Notes: generated by a model from the sequence alone, not told the origin. A DNA stretch of 64,000 nucleotides from Sphingomonadales bacterium Ga0077557 (GCA_001464615.1 LNFI01000036.1:1-64000); one strand, 5' to 3'. Numbered from the stretch's first letter, positions 42,701 to 51,674 are shown. A program made the numbers and translations.

Positions 42701-45518
42701 CGATCAACCGGCGCCGCGCCGTCAAAATCTCCCGATTATACAGCGCGACAGTGATCTTCTGATTGGCGATCGGCTTGCCGCCGGTATCGACTGCGACCAG
42801 GCGCAGGCGCAAATCGTCCTGCTTCATCAACCAGCCATCGGTCTTGATGCCGATCCGCACGCCCGCATCATAAATCGGGATGCTGCGCGAAGCAGTGAGC
42901 ACTTCGCCATTGGCATCCTGATAATCCATTTCGACCAGCATATTGGCGGGCCCATCAAGCGATTGCGGTATCTCGATCCCGGTGCGCGCTGTGCCATCCG
43001 CCCCCAGGGTGACGGGCAGGGTCTGGGTTGGCGGCAAGGGAGTCTGTTCTTCCTCGCCATCGCCGTTCATCGGCTTGACGCCCTCAGTCACCGCTTTGCC
43101 GCCAAAACTATAGGCTTCATAGTTTTTGGGAGTGCCAATGCTGCCGAACCAGCCAACGCGTACTTCGACCGGGAGCCGCGATGCGCCGCCGCCCGAAAGA
43201 TAGCCGACAAACAGATCAACCGGCAGTGTCTTTGGCCGGATTGCCGCTTCTTTGGGGCCGCTGACGCTGGCCCGCATCGTCGGCAGCCGGTATTCGTCAA
43301 CCTTGAACGACTGGTTGGTATAGATCGTCTTGTCGCCGTCCGTGGTCTTGGCGATGATCTGCAGATCATAATCGCCCATCGGTGCGCCTTGCGGTGCTTT
43401 CCAGCTCGATTCGCCAACCCCATTGGCATCGATCGTCAGCGGCAAATCAAATTGCGTATCGGACCCGCGGTGCGACAGCCGCAGCGTGCCCGTGAAGGCA
43501 GGGCCGGCCGCAAAGCCACCCGTTACCGGCTTGCGGACGATATGCTTCATGTTGATCGTCTCGCCCTGGCGGACCAGCGCGCGATCAAACACGGTGTGGA
43601 CAATGTCGTCCTGCGCCGAATAGCCATAGGGCAGATCGAAATCATAGGGGCGGATGCCGTCGCCCCAATCGGTAAGCGTGAAGCTGAAATCATCGTCCTT
43701 GCGGGCCGATACCATCAGCGCATGAGACGATCCTTCGCCGTCGCAATCGCTATAGGTTTCGGGCGTCGGTAGACCCGATGGGAAGAACAACCCGCCGCTC
43801 TTATCGGTCACGCCGCGCGCCAGCACCTTGCCGGTGCAGCTATCGGTCACGCGGACTTCGGCATTGCCGACGGGCTTGCCGCTATCAAGCGCGGTGACCC
43901 AGGCGAGGCTGCGATCCCGACCCCATTTGAAATGCACCGCCATGTTGGTGACGAGGGCGGCGCTGGCGACATAACGCGGCGCGGCACGACCCAGCAGCGC
44001 TTGGCCCAGCTTGGGGCTGGCCAGCTCGACCACGTAAAAGCCCGGCTTGGTCAGCGGAATGCCGACGACTTCGAAATCCTTGCCCTTGCCAGGCAATCCG
44101 ATGTTGATCGCCGCGCCCTGATTGGCAGTAAGGATGGGGCGCGATCCGGTGTCGTTGATCGTCACCTTTTCCTTGCCGCGCTGTTCCTCATGGCTGGCAT
44201 AATTATCGGCATCATCAACCGTGCGCAGCCACCGCGCGACATCGCCATCAGTGGCGTCAATCTTCAGCGTCTGGCCAGCGACGCTCCGGTTGCGGCCCTG
44301 CAGCGCGGGTTCGATATTGCGAACCGTCACCGGCAAGATGCCGCCTTCGCGCGCTTCGAGAATGCCGAAGGGCGCGGCGAACTTCACCAAGGAGGGCGCT
44401 TCGTCAAAGCGGATATCGAGCGGGAAACGCTCGGCATTGGAAAGCGCCCGGCCGCTCTCATCTGTGATGGCCGCAGGCAGGATCAGCTTTGCGGTGGTTG
44501 CAAAGGGCAGCGGCGTCGCAAAGCTGATATCACTGACGGTCGCACTCTTTTTTGCTTCATTATCAAAGGATGGAGTGAGCGAGCGGCCATCGGCGGTCTG
44601 GATGCGGATCTGCTCGGCGAGCGACTTGGCGATCGGTGCTGAAAAGCGAACCCATGCCTTTTCGACGGGGCTGCACCCGGCCTGCGGATTGACTCGGCCG
44701 CATTCGAAGCGCGCGGCAAAGGGCTTGCGAACGGTGTAATCAAAGCGTTGATCAGCCCCGGCGAGCTTGCCGCCAGCGCCGGCAATTTTGCCCGACCAGA
44801 TGATCGCCATGTCCCGTCCGGGCGGCAGCGGCCGACGACATTTCAGCGCCGTTATCCCCGCTGTCATCGCCTGGCGATCAGCTTGGGCCGCCGGAATGGC
44901 GGCTGGCAGGCCCGCGGTTTCAAGGAAATTGCTCACCTCGTAGCGATCGGTACCAAGATCAGCGAGCAGCTTGGGGGCGACATCGGCACTGAGCACGTCA
45001 ACCGGGATTTTTTCGCCAATCCCGTCAACTGCGCAATAGGCATTGGCAGCGACCGACGCCGGGGTCGCTGGCATATTGGCGGCGATCAAGAACACCTGAT
45101 CTTCTTCAATCTCGCCGCCATATTGGCCGGGCAGGATCGCGCGGGCAACCGGGCCGCCGGCATCCACCTTGAAGCTGCGCTGACCGCCAACGGCATAGCC
45201 CGACACCGTTTTCAGCCCATCGACCAGATCGAAGGTGCACGCCGTGCCGCCGGGGAGCGGCGTTTTGAATTCATGGACAAAGGTTTGTTGATCGACCCAG
45301 CGGCCTTCACCAGCGATGGCACAATCGACCTTGAACGGGGCAGCGGCGCGCGGGTCACCCAGCGCGACGATCGGTTGGTTGAACCGGACGGTGAAGCGCT
45401 CGATTGCGCCATTGCCGATGCCTGGCGTGGCAACAATCACCTGCGGGGTGTTGTCGCCGGAAGCACTGATAGGTGCGACCACAAGGGCCAGAAACGCCAG
45501 ACGGGTTACCAGCTTCAT
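39765..45518 (-). CDS. Alpha-2-macroglobulin family protein
   Basis: A 1917-residue envelope protein, the bacterial counterpart of the eukaryotic protease trap. A signal peptide covers about the first 20 residues (MKLVTRLAFLALVVAPISAS) and has no lipobox cysteine, so it is predicted soluble in the periplasm, unlike E. coli YfhM, which is a lipoprotein. MG domains follow, then a bait-like region. The thioester motif CFEQ (1469-1472) lies in the complement-like domain (MTAYPYNCFEQRLS), so thioester trapping is possible. GAGG stands before the ATG at 45518. Coupling to pbpC suggests defence and repair of the wall after protease or lytic attack. Confidence 0.93.
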   Translation of the reverse strand: MKLVTRLAFLALVVAPISASGDNTPQVIVATPGIGNGAIERFTVRFNQPIVALGDPRAAAPFKVDCAIAGEGRWVDQQTFVHEFKTPLPGGTACTFDLVDGLKTVSGYAVGGQRSFKVDAGGPVARAILPGQYGGEIEEDQVFLIAANMPATPASVAANAYCAVDGIGEKIPVDVLSADVAPKLLADLGTDRYEVSNFLETAGLPAAIPAAQADRQAMTAGITALKCRRPLPPGRDMAIIWSGKIAGAGGKLAGADQRFDYTVRKPFAARFECGRVNPQAGCSPVEKAWVRFSAPIAKSLAEQIRIQTADGRSLTPSFDNEAKKSATVSDISFATPLPFATTAKLILPAAITDESGRALSNAERFPLDIRFDEAPSLVKFAAPFGILEAREGGILPVTVRNIEPALQGRNRSVAGQTLKIDATDGDVARWLRTVDDADNYASHEEQRGKEKVTINDTGSRPILTANQGAAINIGLPGKGKDFEVVGIPLTKPGFYVVELASPKLGQALLGRAAPRYVASAALVTNMAVHFKWGRDRSLAWVTALDSGKPVGNAEVRVTDSCTGKVLARGVTDKSGGLFFPSGLPTPETYSDCDGEGSSHALMVSARKDDDFSFTLTDWGDGIRPYDFDLPYGYSAQDDIVHTVFDRALVRQGETINMKHIVRKPVTGGFAAGPAFTGTLRLSHRGSDTQFDLPLTIDANGVGESSWKAPQGAPMGDYDLQIIAKTTDGDKTIYTNQSFKVDEYRLPTMRASVSGPKEAAIRPKTLPVDLFVGYLSGGGASRLPVEVRVGWFGSIGTPKNYEAYSFGGKAVTEGVKPMNGDGEEEQTPLPPTQTLPVTLGADGTARTGIEIPQSLDGPANMLVEMDYQDANGEVLTASRSIPIYDAGVRIGIKTDGWLMKQDDLRLRLVAVDTGGKPIANQKITVALYNREILTARRRLIGGFYAYDNQMKTTKLSTSCTVTTDAQGLALCAINPGVSGEVYAVATTTDAAGNLARSTQSAWLVGDDDWWFGGDNGDRMDLIPEQPEYKAGETAKFQVRMPFREATALVTVEREGVLSSFVTQLSGKDPVIEVAMPGSYAPDVFVSVMAVRGRIQPGFWDWLSDIGAMMGIVAKHEPTPEPTALVDLSKPAYRIGIAKVKVGWDAYRLGVTVKADRERYAARDVAQVDVDVKMPDGKPAASADVAFVAVDQALLQLAPNDSWDVLSAMMGERSLSVLTSTAQTQVVGKRHYGKKAVEAGGGGGGDLSGLNRENFQPVLLWKGRVALDANGHARVPVALNDALTSFKLVAIATEGAQLFGTGEADIRAAQDLSIFAGIPPLVRTGDQFGAVFTLRNASDKPMTVTTTVDLMPRVATGKPLTVTIPAGGAAPVAWNLTAREGLNSLRWQVSAKSADGKAVDRITVDQQIVPAVPVEVWAATLARVEAGTSIPITAPVGALPGRGSVDIRLADTLAPPLAGVRSYMTAYPYNCFEQRLSRIVALGDVAGWTALAGDIPTYQAQDGLLRYWPSDSLEGSEALTAYVLSITSEAGLPIPEGPRARMIEGLKAVVDGRVRHEDYGDVRLQRIAAFAALARAGAATPAMLGQIGLATNEMPTAQLADYLVTLDKLQGLANGPALKAAAQAELRKRLVYEGTRLDLSDQSSAAWWLMSSGDEAAIKALVSVLGRPGWQDDAPRMMVGVALRQSRGHWDTTTANAWGAIAARKFAGVYPAEAVAGVTTASIGSATLTRAWPLAEPSRFVSLPLPSTPAPLKLTQSGGAGPWAMVSVSAAVPLTKPLNAGYKMTKSVAVVQARKAGVLTRGDVLKVTITVDASAERNWVVVSDPVPAGATIIGDQGGQSSLLAQVTGNAGVSPSYVERGGATWRSYFAWVPRGAFTVSYTVRLNGSGRFNLPPTQVEAMYSPAIRAALPNAPVTVLPN

Positions 45519-45663
45519 TGTCGCATCCTCGCTCAAATGAAGCCGCAGGCTACTGGTCGGCGGGGTGCCGGTCCAGTAATGAATCGCGCGTTAATGCAAT
45601 GGCTTGCGCGGAAAGGGCGAGTAGGGAACAACAGGCGAGGCGCGAATCGAGGGGAATTCATCG

Positions 45664-47067
45664 TTGATCGGCTGGGAAGCGGGTGTCGCACTGGTCGATA
45701 TTGTCGCGCGCGAAGCGATGCTGTTTGCGGCAATGGGCTTCGTCCTGGGCGGGGTTGACGACCTTGCAATTGATTTGTTGTTTCTGGGGCGTGGCGCTTG
45801 GCGGCAGCTGATCCGATCGCGCCGAGCTGCGCCAAGCCTGGCGGATTTCGCCGCCCCTGAGCCGCAGGGGCGGCTCGCGATCTTCGTGGCGGCTTGGGAC
45901 GAAGCGGCGGTGATCGGGGCGATGCTCACCAGTGCGCTCGCCCGGCTCGATCATCCCGATTATCATATTTATGTCGGCACCTATCCCAATGATCCCGCGA
46001 CCATTGCCGCCGTTGCCGGGGTTGCGGCGCGTGATGATCGGGTGCGGATCGTGATCGGTACCACACCTGGCCCGACAACAAAGGCAGCTAATCTCAACAG
46101 CTTATGGCACGCGCTGGCACGGTTTGAGGCAACAGATGGTATCCGGGCTCGTGCGATTGTCCTGCATGATGCGGAGGATGTGGTGCACGCCCAGGAGCTT
46201 AAAGTCTTTGATCGATTGATTGGTCGCCACGTCGCGGTCCAGTTACCGGTGCGGCCCTTAGTCCAGCCGGGTTCGCGGTTGGTATCGGGCCATTATTGCG
46301 ATGAATTTGCTGAGGCACACGGCAAGCAGCTGATCGTGCGGCAGGCACTGGGCGTCGGCATGCCGCTGGCCGGTGTCGGCTGCGCGATTGCGCGGACGGC
46401 GCTGGTTCAACTGGCGGCGGCGCGGGGTGGCGATCCATTTGATGCCGATAGCCTAACCGAGGATTATGAGCTTGGCCTGCACCTTTCGGCGCTTGGCGGG
46501 CAGATCAGCTTTGCGCGCATTCGCGAATATCCTGGCGGGCCAATGGTCGCCGTTCGTGCGTATTTTCCGGCCAAAGTTGAAGATGCCGTGCGGCAAAAAG
46601 CGCGTTGGATGATCGGCATTGCGCTGGCCGGATGGGATCGCATCGGTTGGGGTCGGCGACTTGATCTTGGCGATCATTGGATGCGGATGCGTGACCGCCG
46701 CCAGCCGATTGCCGTGCTTGTCTTGGCGGCCGCCTATCTGGCGCTAGTGGCCACAGCCCTGTCCTGGTTGGGTCATTGGCTGGTCGTAACACCCTCGGCA
46801 CCCAGTGCGATTCCGCCCCTGATCTTGCTCGCCTGTAGCCTATTGCTTGCCTGGCGATTGGTGATGCGCGCGGTCTTTACCGGGCGCGCTTATGGCATTC
46901 GCGAAGCGCTTTGGTCGATTCCGCGTGCTTTGGTCGGCAATGTCATCGCCCTGCTCGCTGCCCGGCGGGCGATCCTGCGCTATGTCGCCATGCTGCGCGG
47001 CGCAGCGTTGCGCTGGGACAAAACGACCCATGCCTTCCCGAATCCCGAACATTATGCTGCGGCGTGA
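45664..47067 (+). CDS. NfrB-like family 2 glycosyltransferase
   Basis: A 467-residue membrane glycosyltransferase. An N-terminal helix is followed by the GT-A domain with metal-binding HDAEDVVH, acceptor TEDYELGLHL and the QKARWMIG motif of processive enzymes. Two or three helices close the protein. It resembles the catalytic part of NfrB, the inner-membrane glycosyltransferase behind phage N4 adsorption and an N-acetylmannosamine-type exopolysaccharide in E. coli. The C-terminal MshEN domain of NfrB is missing. The start is TTG at 45664 behind AGGGGA. It overlaps the next gene as GTGA. Confidence 0.85.
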   Translation: MIGWEAGVALVDIVAREAMLFAAMGFVLGGVDDLAIDLLFLGRGAWRQLIRSRRAAPSLADFAAPEPQGRLAIFVAAWDEAAVIGAMLTSALARLDHPDYHIYVGTYPNDPATIAAVAGVAARDDRVRIVIGTTPGPTTKAANLNSLWHALARFEATDGIRARAIVLHDAEDVVHAQELKVFDRLIGRHVAVQLPVRPLVQPGSRLVSGHYCDEFAEAHGKQLIVRQALGVGMPLAGVGCAIARTALVQLAAARGGDPFDADSLTEDYELGLHLSALGGQISFARIREYPGGPMVAVRAYFPAKVEDAVRQKARWMIGIALAGWDRIGWGRRLDLGDHWMRMRDRRQPIAVLVLAAAYLALVATALSWLGHWLVVTPSAPSAIPPLILLACSLLLAWRLVMRAVFTGRAYGIREALWSIPRALVGNVIALLAARRAILRYVAMLRGAALRWDKTTHAFPNPEHYAAA

Positions 47068-48131
47068 CGGGTCGCGGTAGCCCGCTGCGCTTTCTGGCGC
47101 TGGTGCTGGGACTCTGGGCGGCGGCACGTATTGTAATGTTGTGGCCAGCCCATGTGCTCCCGCGCCCTAAACCATTGATGCGCGATGCTTTTGTCGGTCC
47201 GGTCGATCCTGCCCCGCGCTCGATCGCTCGGTCCTTGCCCGTTTTGGGGCCCGTTTTGGAAAAGGGTGGCTCTGTGCGGTTTGCGCCCAAATGGCTGCGC
47301 GCCGAACGCCACCGCCTACGGGCGACACGCGCGGCGCTGATTGAACCGCTGCCTGCCGTTGCGTCACCTCCATCGATCGCCAAGCTAGATCTCCCTGAAA
47401 GGAAGATGCCGTCGATACTGCTGCCATTACAGGCGACGACTGCACCTGCTCCCATCCGTCCGGATTCCCGACGGGGCAGTTTGCCCGATACGCCTCCGTC
47501 GGCACGCTGGTCAGGCAGCTTCTGGCTGATTGCGCGCGATGGGCGGGGCATCGGTGCCAGCCTTGTCGGTAGCCAGATCGGCGGCAGCCAAACCGGGGTT
47601 CGACTGGCTTATGCGCTTGGTGATGCCCGCCGGGTGGCAATCGTGGCCCGGGTTGCATCGCCACTGTCCGGTCCCGGTCAGGAAGCGGCGATCGGGCTGG
47701 AGTGGCGACCGACGCGTTTCCCGGTTCGGCTGCTGGCAGAGCAGCGCATCGGGATTAATGGAGTGCGGGGTGGCCCGGCGATTGGGATTGTCGGGGGCGC
47801 CGGTCCGCTGCCGATTGCGGCTGGCTTGGTCGCGGAGGGCTATGGGCAGGCGGGCATCATCGGGCGTGACGGCGGGATTGGCTATGCCGATGGAAGTGTG
47901 CGCATTGGGCGCGAGGTCGCGGTGATTGGTCACAACCGACTTGATCTGGCGGTGGGCGGCTGGGGCGCGATTCAGCCCGGCGCGGCGCGGCTCGATATCG
48001 GCCCCACCATCGCCGCGCGGCTGCCAATCGGCGGCAAGCAGGTCCGGCTGACGATTGACTGGCGTCAGCGCGTGGCGGGCGATGCTCGTCCCGGATCGGG
48101 GCCAGCCGTGTCGATCGGCACCGATTTCTGA
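47064..48131 (+). CDS. NfrA C-terminal domain-like protein
   Basis: A 355-residue protein with an N-terminal membrane segment (LRFLALVLGLWAAARIVML), a proline-rich spacer to about residue 145, and a C-terminal region of beta-rich repeats (SGSFWLIARDGRGIGAS, GGSQTGVRLAYALG, LLAEQRIGINGVRGG). This region matches the C-terminal domain of NfrA (N4 adsorption protein A). The long TPR region of NfrA is absent. The start is GTG at 47064, overlapping the glycosyltransferase stop. Together they look like a reduced polysaccharide synthesis and export pair. Confidence 0.7.
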   Translation: MTGRGSPLRFLALVLGLWAAARIVMLWPAHVLPRPKPLMRDAFVGPVDPAPRSIARSLPVLGPVLEKGGSVRFAPKWLRAERHRLRATRAALIEPLPAVASPPSIAKLDLPERKMPSILLPLQATTAPAPIRPDSRRGSLPDTPPSARWSGSFWLIARDGRGIGASLVGSQIGGSQTGVRLAYALGDARRVAIVARVASPLSGPGQEAAIGLEWRPTRFPVRLLAEQRIGINGVRGGPAIGIVGGAGPLPIAAGLVAEGYGQAGIIGRDGGIGYADGSVRIGREVAVIGHNRLDLAVGGWGAIQPGAARLDIGPTIAARLPIGGKQVRLTIDWRQRVAGDARPGSGPAVSIGTDF

Positions 48132-48187
48132 CGCCAAGCCGGTCGGGCTTCCGCGCTGCGCCCGAACAGGATATCGCCTGCATACTC

Positions 48188-49102
48188 ATGGACGTCTATC
48201 TGCCTATCGCCAATTTGAGCGTGAACGCGTTCGTCATCATCCTGCTTGGCGGGGGCGTTGGCTTATTGTCGGGCATGTTTGGGGTTGGCGGCGGGTTTCT
48301 GACGACACCGCTGCTGATCGTTTACGGCATTTCGCCCACGGTCGCCGCCGCTTCGGCCGCCAGCCAGGTCACGGGGGCCAGCGTATCGGGGGTCTTTGCC
48401 CATTTCCGGCGCAAAGGCGTTGATGTGAAGATGGGCGGCGTGCTGGTTAGTGGGGGGATTTTGGGCTCGTTCGCCGGGGCGTGGATATTCCAGCTGCTCC
48501 AGGCAAGCGGCCAGATCGATACTGTCATCGCGATCATCTATGTGCTGCTGCTCGGCTCGATCGGGTCGATGATGGCGCGCGAATCGCTCCAAAGCATCAA
48601 GTCGATCAAGACGGGTATTCCCTTGCGCGCACGCAAGCGCCGCCATCATCCGCTGGTCGCGGCCTTGCCGCTTCGAACGCGCTTTTATCGGTCTGGGCTG
48701 TATATTTCGCCGCTTGCGCCGCTGCTGCTCGGCTTTTTCGTCGGCATTTTGACGATTTTGCTCGGTATCGGCGGTGGGTTCATTCTGGTGCCGGCAATGC
48801 TTTATTTGCTTGGCATGACCACCCAGATCGTCGTCGGCACCTCGCTGTTCCAGACGCTGTTCGTCACGGCTATTGCCACCATGGTGCATGCGACGACCAC
48901 CAAGGCAGTCGATATCGTGCTTGCCGCCTTGCTGCTGCTCGGTTCGGTGGTTGGTGCGCAGGTCGGCGCGCGGCTGGCGAGCCGGGTCAAGCCGGAATAT
49001 CTGCGGCTTGCGCTGGCGGTGATCGTGTTGCTGGTGGCGTTTCGGGTGGCGATCGGGCTGGGGTTCCGCCCCGATGAGCTCTATTCGGTCGAGCTGTCAT
49101 GA
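48188..49102 (+). CDS. TauE/SafE-family membrane permease
   Basis: A 304-residue membrane protein of the sulfite exporter TauE/SafE family, with about eight hydrophobic helices in two repeated halves. The repeated glycine motifs are GVGLLSGMFGVGGGFLTTPLL and GILTILLGIGGGFILVPAML. A basic cytoplasmic loop (RARKRRHH) separates the halves. Members move organosulfur or other small anions; the substrate is unassigned. The ATGA overlap with the next gene couples the two. Confidence 0.88.
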   Translation: MDVYLPIANLSVNAFVIILLGGGVGLLSGMFGVGGGFLTTPLLIVYGISPTVAAASAASQVTGASVSGVFAHFRRKGVDVKMGGVLVSGGILGSFAGAWIFQLLQASGQIDTVIAIIYVLLLGSIGSMMARESLQSIKSIKTGIPLRARKRRHHPLVAALPLRTRFYRSGLYISPLAPLLLGFFVGILTILLGIGGGFILVPAMLYLLGMTTQIVVGTSLFQTLFVTAIATMVHATTTKAVDIVLAALLLLGSVVGAQVGARLASRVKPEYLRLALAVIVLLVAFRVAIGLGFRPDELYSVELS

Positions 49103-49854
49103 AGCGCCGATGGCTGTTTCTGGCCGCACCGCTGCTGATGGGCCAGGCCAAGCCCGTGCTGGTACCCGATGTTTCGCAGCGCGATATCGAGATTGCCTAT
49201 AGCTTTACCGGCGCCGAACTGCTGCTGTTCGGTGCAATCCTCTATCCCGGCGGGCGGGTGCCGAGCGAGCGCGATGCCGAAATTGTCGTGGTCGTCAAAG
49301 GCCCGGCCCAGCCAATTCTGGTGCGCGAAAAACAGAAAATTGCCGGTATTTGGGTGAATGCAGCGCGGATGCGCTATCTGTCGGCGCCATCCTTTTACGC
49401 GATCGCCTCGTCAAAACCGATCGATCAGCTCGTCGACGGCCGCACCCGCGCGATCTATGAACTTGGTCTCGACAGTCTTCAGCTGTCGCCGGCCAGTAAC
49501 ACGCCAACCAACGACCAAAGTCGTTTCGCTAAAGGGCTGGTCGAGCTGAAACGCCGAAATGCGCTCTATTATGAAGCGCCGCGTGCGGTCGAAATTACCG
49601 ATGGCGTGCTGTACCGCGCTCGGGTGCGCATACCGGCGCGCGTGCCGGTGGGTCGGTTCACTGCAGAAACCTTTTTGATTCGCGATGGCCGGGTGTTGGC
49701 GGCAGCGGTGCGCGATATCGACATCCGCAAATCGGGCTTTGAACGCTTTGTCGCGCGCGCAGCGGAGCGCGATTCCTTTTTCTATGGGCTCACCGCCGTG
49801 GCGTTGTCGGTGATGTTCGGCTGGGGTGCCGGCTGGATCGCTCGCCGCTTTTAG
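49099..49854 (+). CDS. Alph_Pro_TM family membrane protein
   Basis: A 251-residue protein of the TIGR02186/Alph_Pro_TM family of unknown function, restricted mainly to alphaproteobacteria and regularly paired with TauE/SafE permeases. It has a short N-terminal signal-like helix, a periplasmic beta-rich domain (LVPDVSQRDIEIAYSFTGAELLLFG, then the RVPVGRFTAETFLIRDG turn) and one C-terminal helix (FYGLTAVALSVMFGWGAGWIARR). It is translationally coupled to the permease. Confidence 0.85.
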   Translation: MKRRWLFLAAPLLMGQAKPVLVPDVSQRDIEIAYSFTGAELLLFGAILYPGGRVPSERDAEIVVVVKGPAQPILVREKQKIAGIWVNAARMRYLSAPSFYAIASSKPIDQLVDGRTRAIYELGLDSLQLSPASNTPTNDQSRFAKGLVELKRRNALYYEAPRAVEITDGVLYRARVRIPARVPVGRFTAETFLIRDGRVLAAAVRDIDIRKSGFERFVARAAERDSFFYGLTAVALSVMFGWGAGWIARRF

Positions 49855-49946
49855 GCTGCCGCCAATCCGCTCCAGGATATGGCAACGCTATCTTTACGCC
49901 TGCCATGCAAAACGGGCTGTCAATAGCGGCCGGGGGAGCGATGGAA

Positions 49947-51620
49947 ATGATGGACAGCGCCCAGGGTCGTGCCTTTGACGCCGATCTTCGCGGGGATGCG
50001 CCCGCCCCCAGTCACCCCATCGACGCCCAGGGTGCAGAAATTGGCCTTGTGTTCGAAATCCACGGGTCGAGCAGCCAGATTCTGCTCGATGCCCTCGCGA
50101 TTGACCGCCTTAGCAACAGCGCTGATCCGGTCATCGTCGCGGCCGGCCAAGTCGGCAGCCAGGTCAAGATGCGCGTTGGCAGCACCTGGCTGATTGCCAA
50201 TATCCGGTCCCTGAAACTTGCCGATGGTCGCAGCGGCCAGATCGTTGCCGCGATCGATTTTCTCGGCGAAGGCGATGAGGAACGGCTGACCGGCAAGCTC
50301 TATAAATTCCGGCGCGGCGTTACCCGCTACCCGATGCCCGGCTGCCCCGTCTTTCCGGTATCGACCGCTGATTTGCAGCAAATCTATGCCGCCGATGATC
50401 GCGCCAATATCGACATTGGTACGGTTTACCCCACGCGCGACATTCGCGCCGCGCTGTATGTCGATGCACTGCTCGGCAAGCATTTCGCGTTGCTTGGATC
50501 GACTGGCACCGGCAAATCGACCGCTGCGGCGCTGATTCTGCATCGTATCTGCGATCTCGCGCCGCAGGGCCATATCGTCATGGTCGATCCGCACGGCGAA
50601 TATGCCGCAGCGTTCAAGGGCAATGGCGCGACCTATGACGTGTCGAACCTGCAAATGCCCTATTGGCTGATGAATTTTGAAGAACATTGCGAAGTGTTCG
50701 TCACCAGCCATGGTTCGGAACGCCAGGTTGACGCTGATATCCTCGCCAAATGCCTGTTGATGGCCCGCAGCAAGGGCCGGTTGGGCCAGGAAATTTCGAA
50801 ACTGACGGTCGATGCGCCGATCCCCTATCTGCTCAGCGATCTGACCAATTTGATCAGCCTGGAAATGGGCAAGATGGATCGCGCTGGCGATACCGCGCCC
50901 TATTTGCGGCTCAAGACCAAGATTGACGAGGTCAAGGCGGACCCCCGCTTTGGCTTTATGTTCTCTGGCATGCTGGTCGCCGATACGATGGCGAGCTTTA
51001 TCGAACGGGTGTTTCGCTTGCCCGGTGATGGCAAGCCGATTTCGATCATCGATGTATCGGGCGTGCCGTCTGAAATTACGTCGGTGGTGGTGGCGGTGCT
51101 GGCGCGGATGGTGTTCGATTTCGCGATCTGGTCCCGCAACGAACCGCAACGGCCTATCCTGCTCGTCTGCGAAGAGGCGCATCGCTACATTCCGGCGAAT
51201 GAATCCATGTCCTCGGTCGGGCGAATCCTGAGCCGGATTGCGAAAGAGGGCCGCAAATATGGCGTTTCTTTGGGGCTGATCACCCAGCGTCCGTCCGATC
51301 TTGCTGAGGGCGTGCTGTCACAATGCGGCACGATCATCGCGATGCGGCTTAATAACGATCGCGATCAGGCCTTTGTTCGGGCGGCGATGCCGGAAGGCGC
51401 GCGCGGTTTTCTTGATGTCATCCCGGCGCTGCGCAACCGTGAATGTATCGTTTGCGGGGAAGGCGTGGCGGTGCCGATCCGCGTTGCCTTTGATTCGCTC
51501 GAAGAGGAAAGACGGCCGGCATCTGATGACCCGCTGTTTTCGCGCCTGTGGCGTGAAGTTGGTCAGGAAGATCAGATTATCGCCCGGACGATCAAACGCT
51601 GGCGGTCGCAAGGGCATTAA
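49947..51620 (+). CDS. HerA-like ATPase (DUF87)
   Basis: A 557-residue hexameric translocase-type ATPase. It has an N-terminal HAS-barrel-like beta domain (to about residue 125) and then the HerA/FtsK-like core. Walker A is GSTGTGKS (184-191), followed by MVDPHGEYA, Walker B LLVCEEAHRYIP and the sensor stretch GLITQRPSDLAEGVLSQC. HerA works with NurA nuclease in archaeal end resection; in bacteria it is also found in antiphage systems with partner nucleases. No NurA or Sir2 gene is next to it. GGGGGAG fits the ATG at 49947; further ATGs lie at 49905 and 49941. Confidence 0.88.
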   Translation: MMDSAQGRAFDADLRGDAPAPSHPIDAQGAEIGLVFEIHGSSSQILLDALAIDRLSNSADPVIVAAGQVGSQVKMRVGSTWLIANIRSLKLADGRSGQIVAAIDFLGEGDEERLTGKLYKFRRGVTRYPMPGCPVFPVSTADLQQIYAADDRANIDIGTVYPTRDIRAALYVDALLGKHFALLGSTGTGKSTAAALILHRICDLAPQGHIVMVDPHGEYAAAFKGNGATYDVSNLQMPYWLMNFEEHCEVFVTSHGSERQVDADILAKCLLMARSKGRLGQEISKLTVDAPIPYLLSDLTNLISLEMGKMDRAGDTAPYLRLKTKIDEVKADPRFGFMFSGMLVADTMASFIERVFRLPGDGKPISIIDVSGVPSEITSVVVAVLARMVFDFAIWSRNEPQRPILLVCEEAHRYIPANESMSSVGRILSRIAKEGRKYGVSLGLITQRPSDLAEGVLSQCGTIIAMRLNNDRDQAFVRAAMPEGARGFLDVIPALRNRECIVCGEGVAVPIRVAFDSLEEERRPASDDPLFSRLWREVGQEDQIIARTIKRWRSQGH

Positions 51621-51674
51621 TCGCGGATGTGATCACTCCGGCACGCTGAGGCCGGTTCGTCGCGCCAGTGCGGT

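Noticed and set aside
42525..43772. A 415-codon plus-strand frame opposite the alpha-2-macroglobulin gene
   Set aside because: Arg/Ala/His-rich composition without domains; the minus strand shows a conserved family across the same bases.
49920..51182. A 420-codon minus-strand frame opposite the HerA-like gene
   Set aside because: The plus strand has Walker A and B motifs and a good ribosome site; the reverse frame has none.
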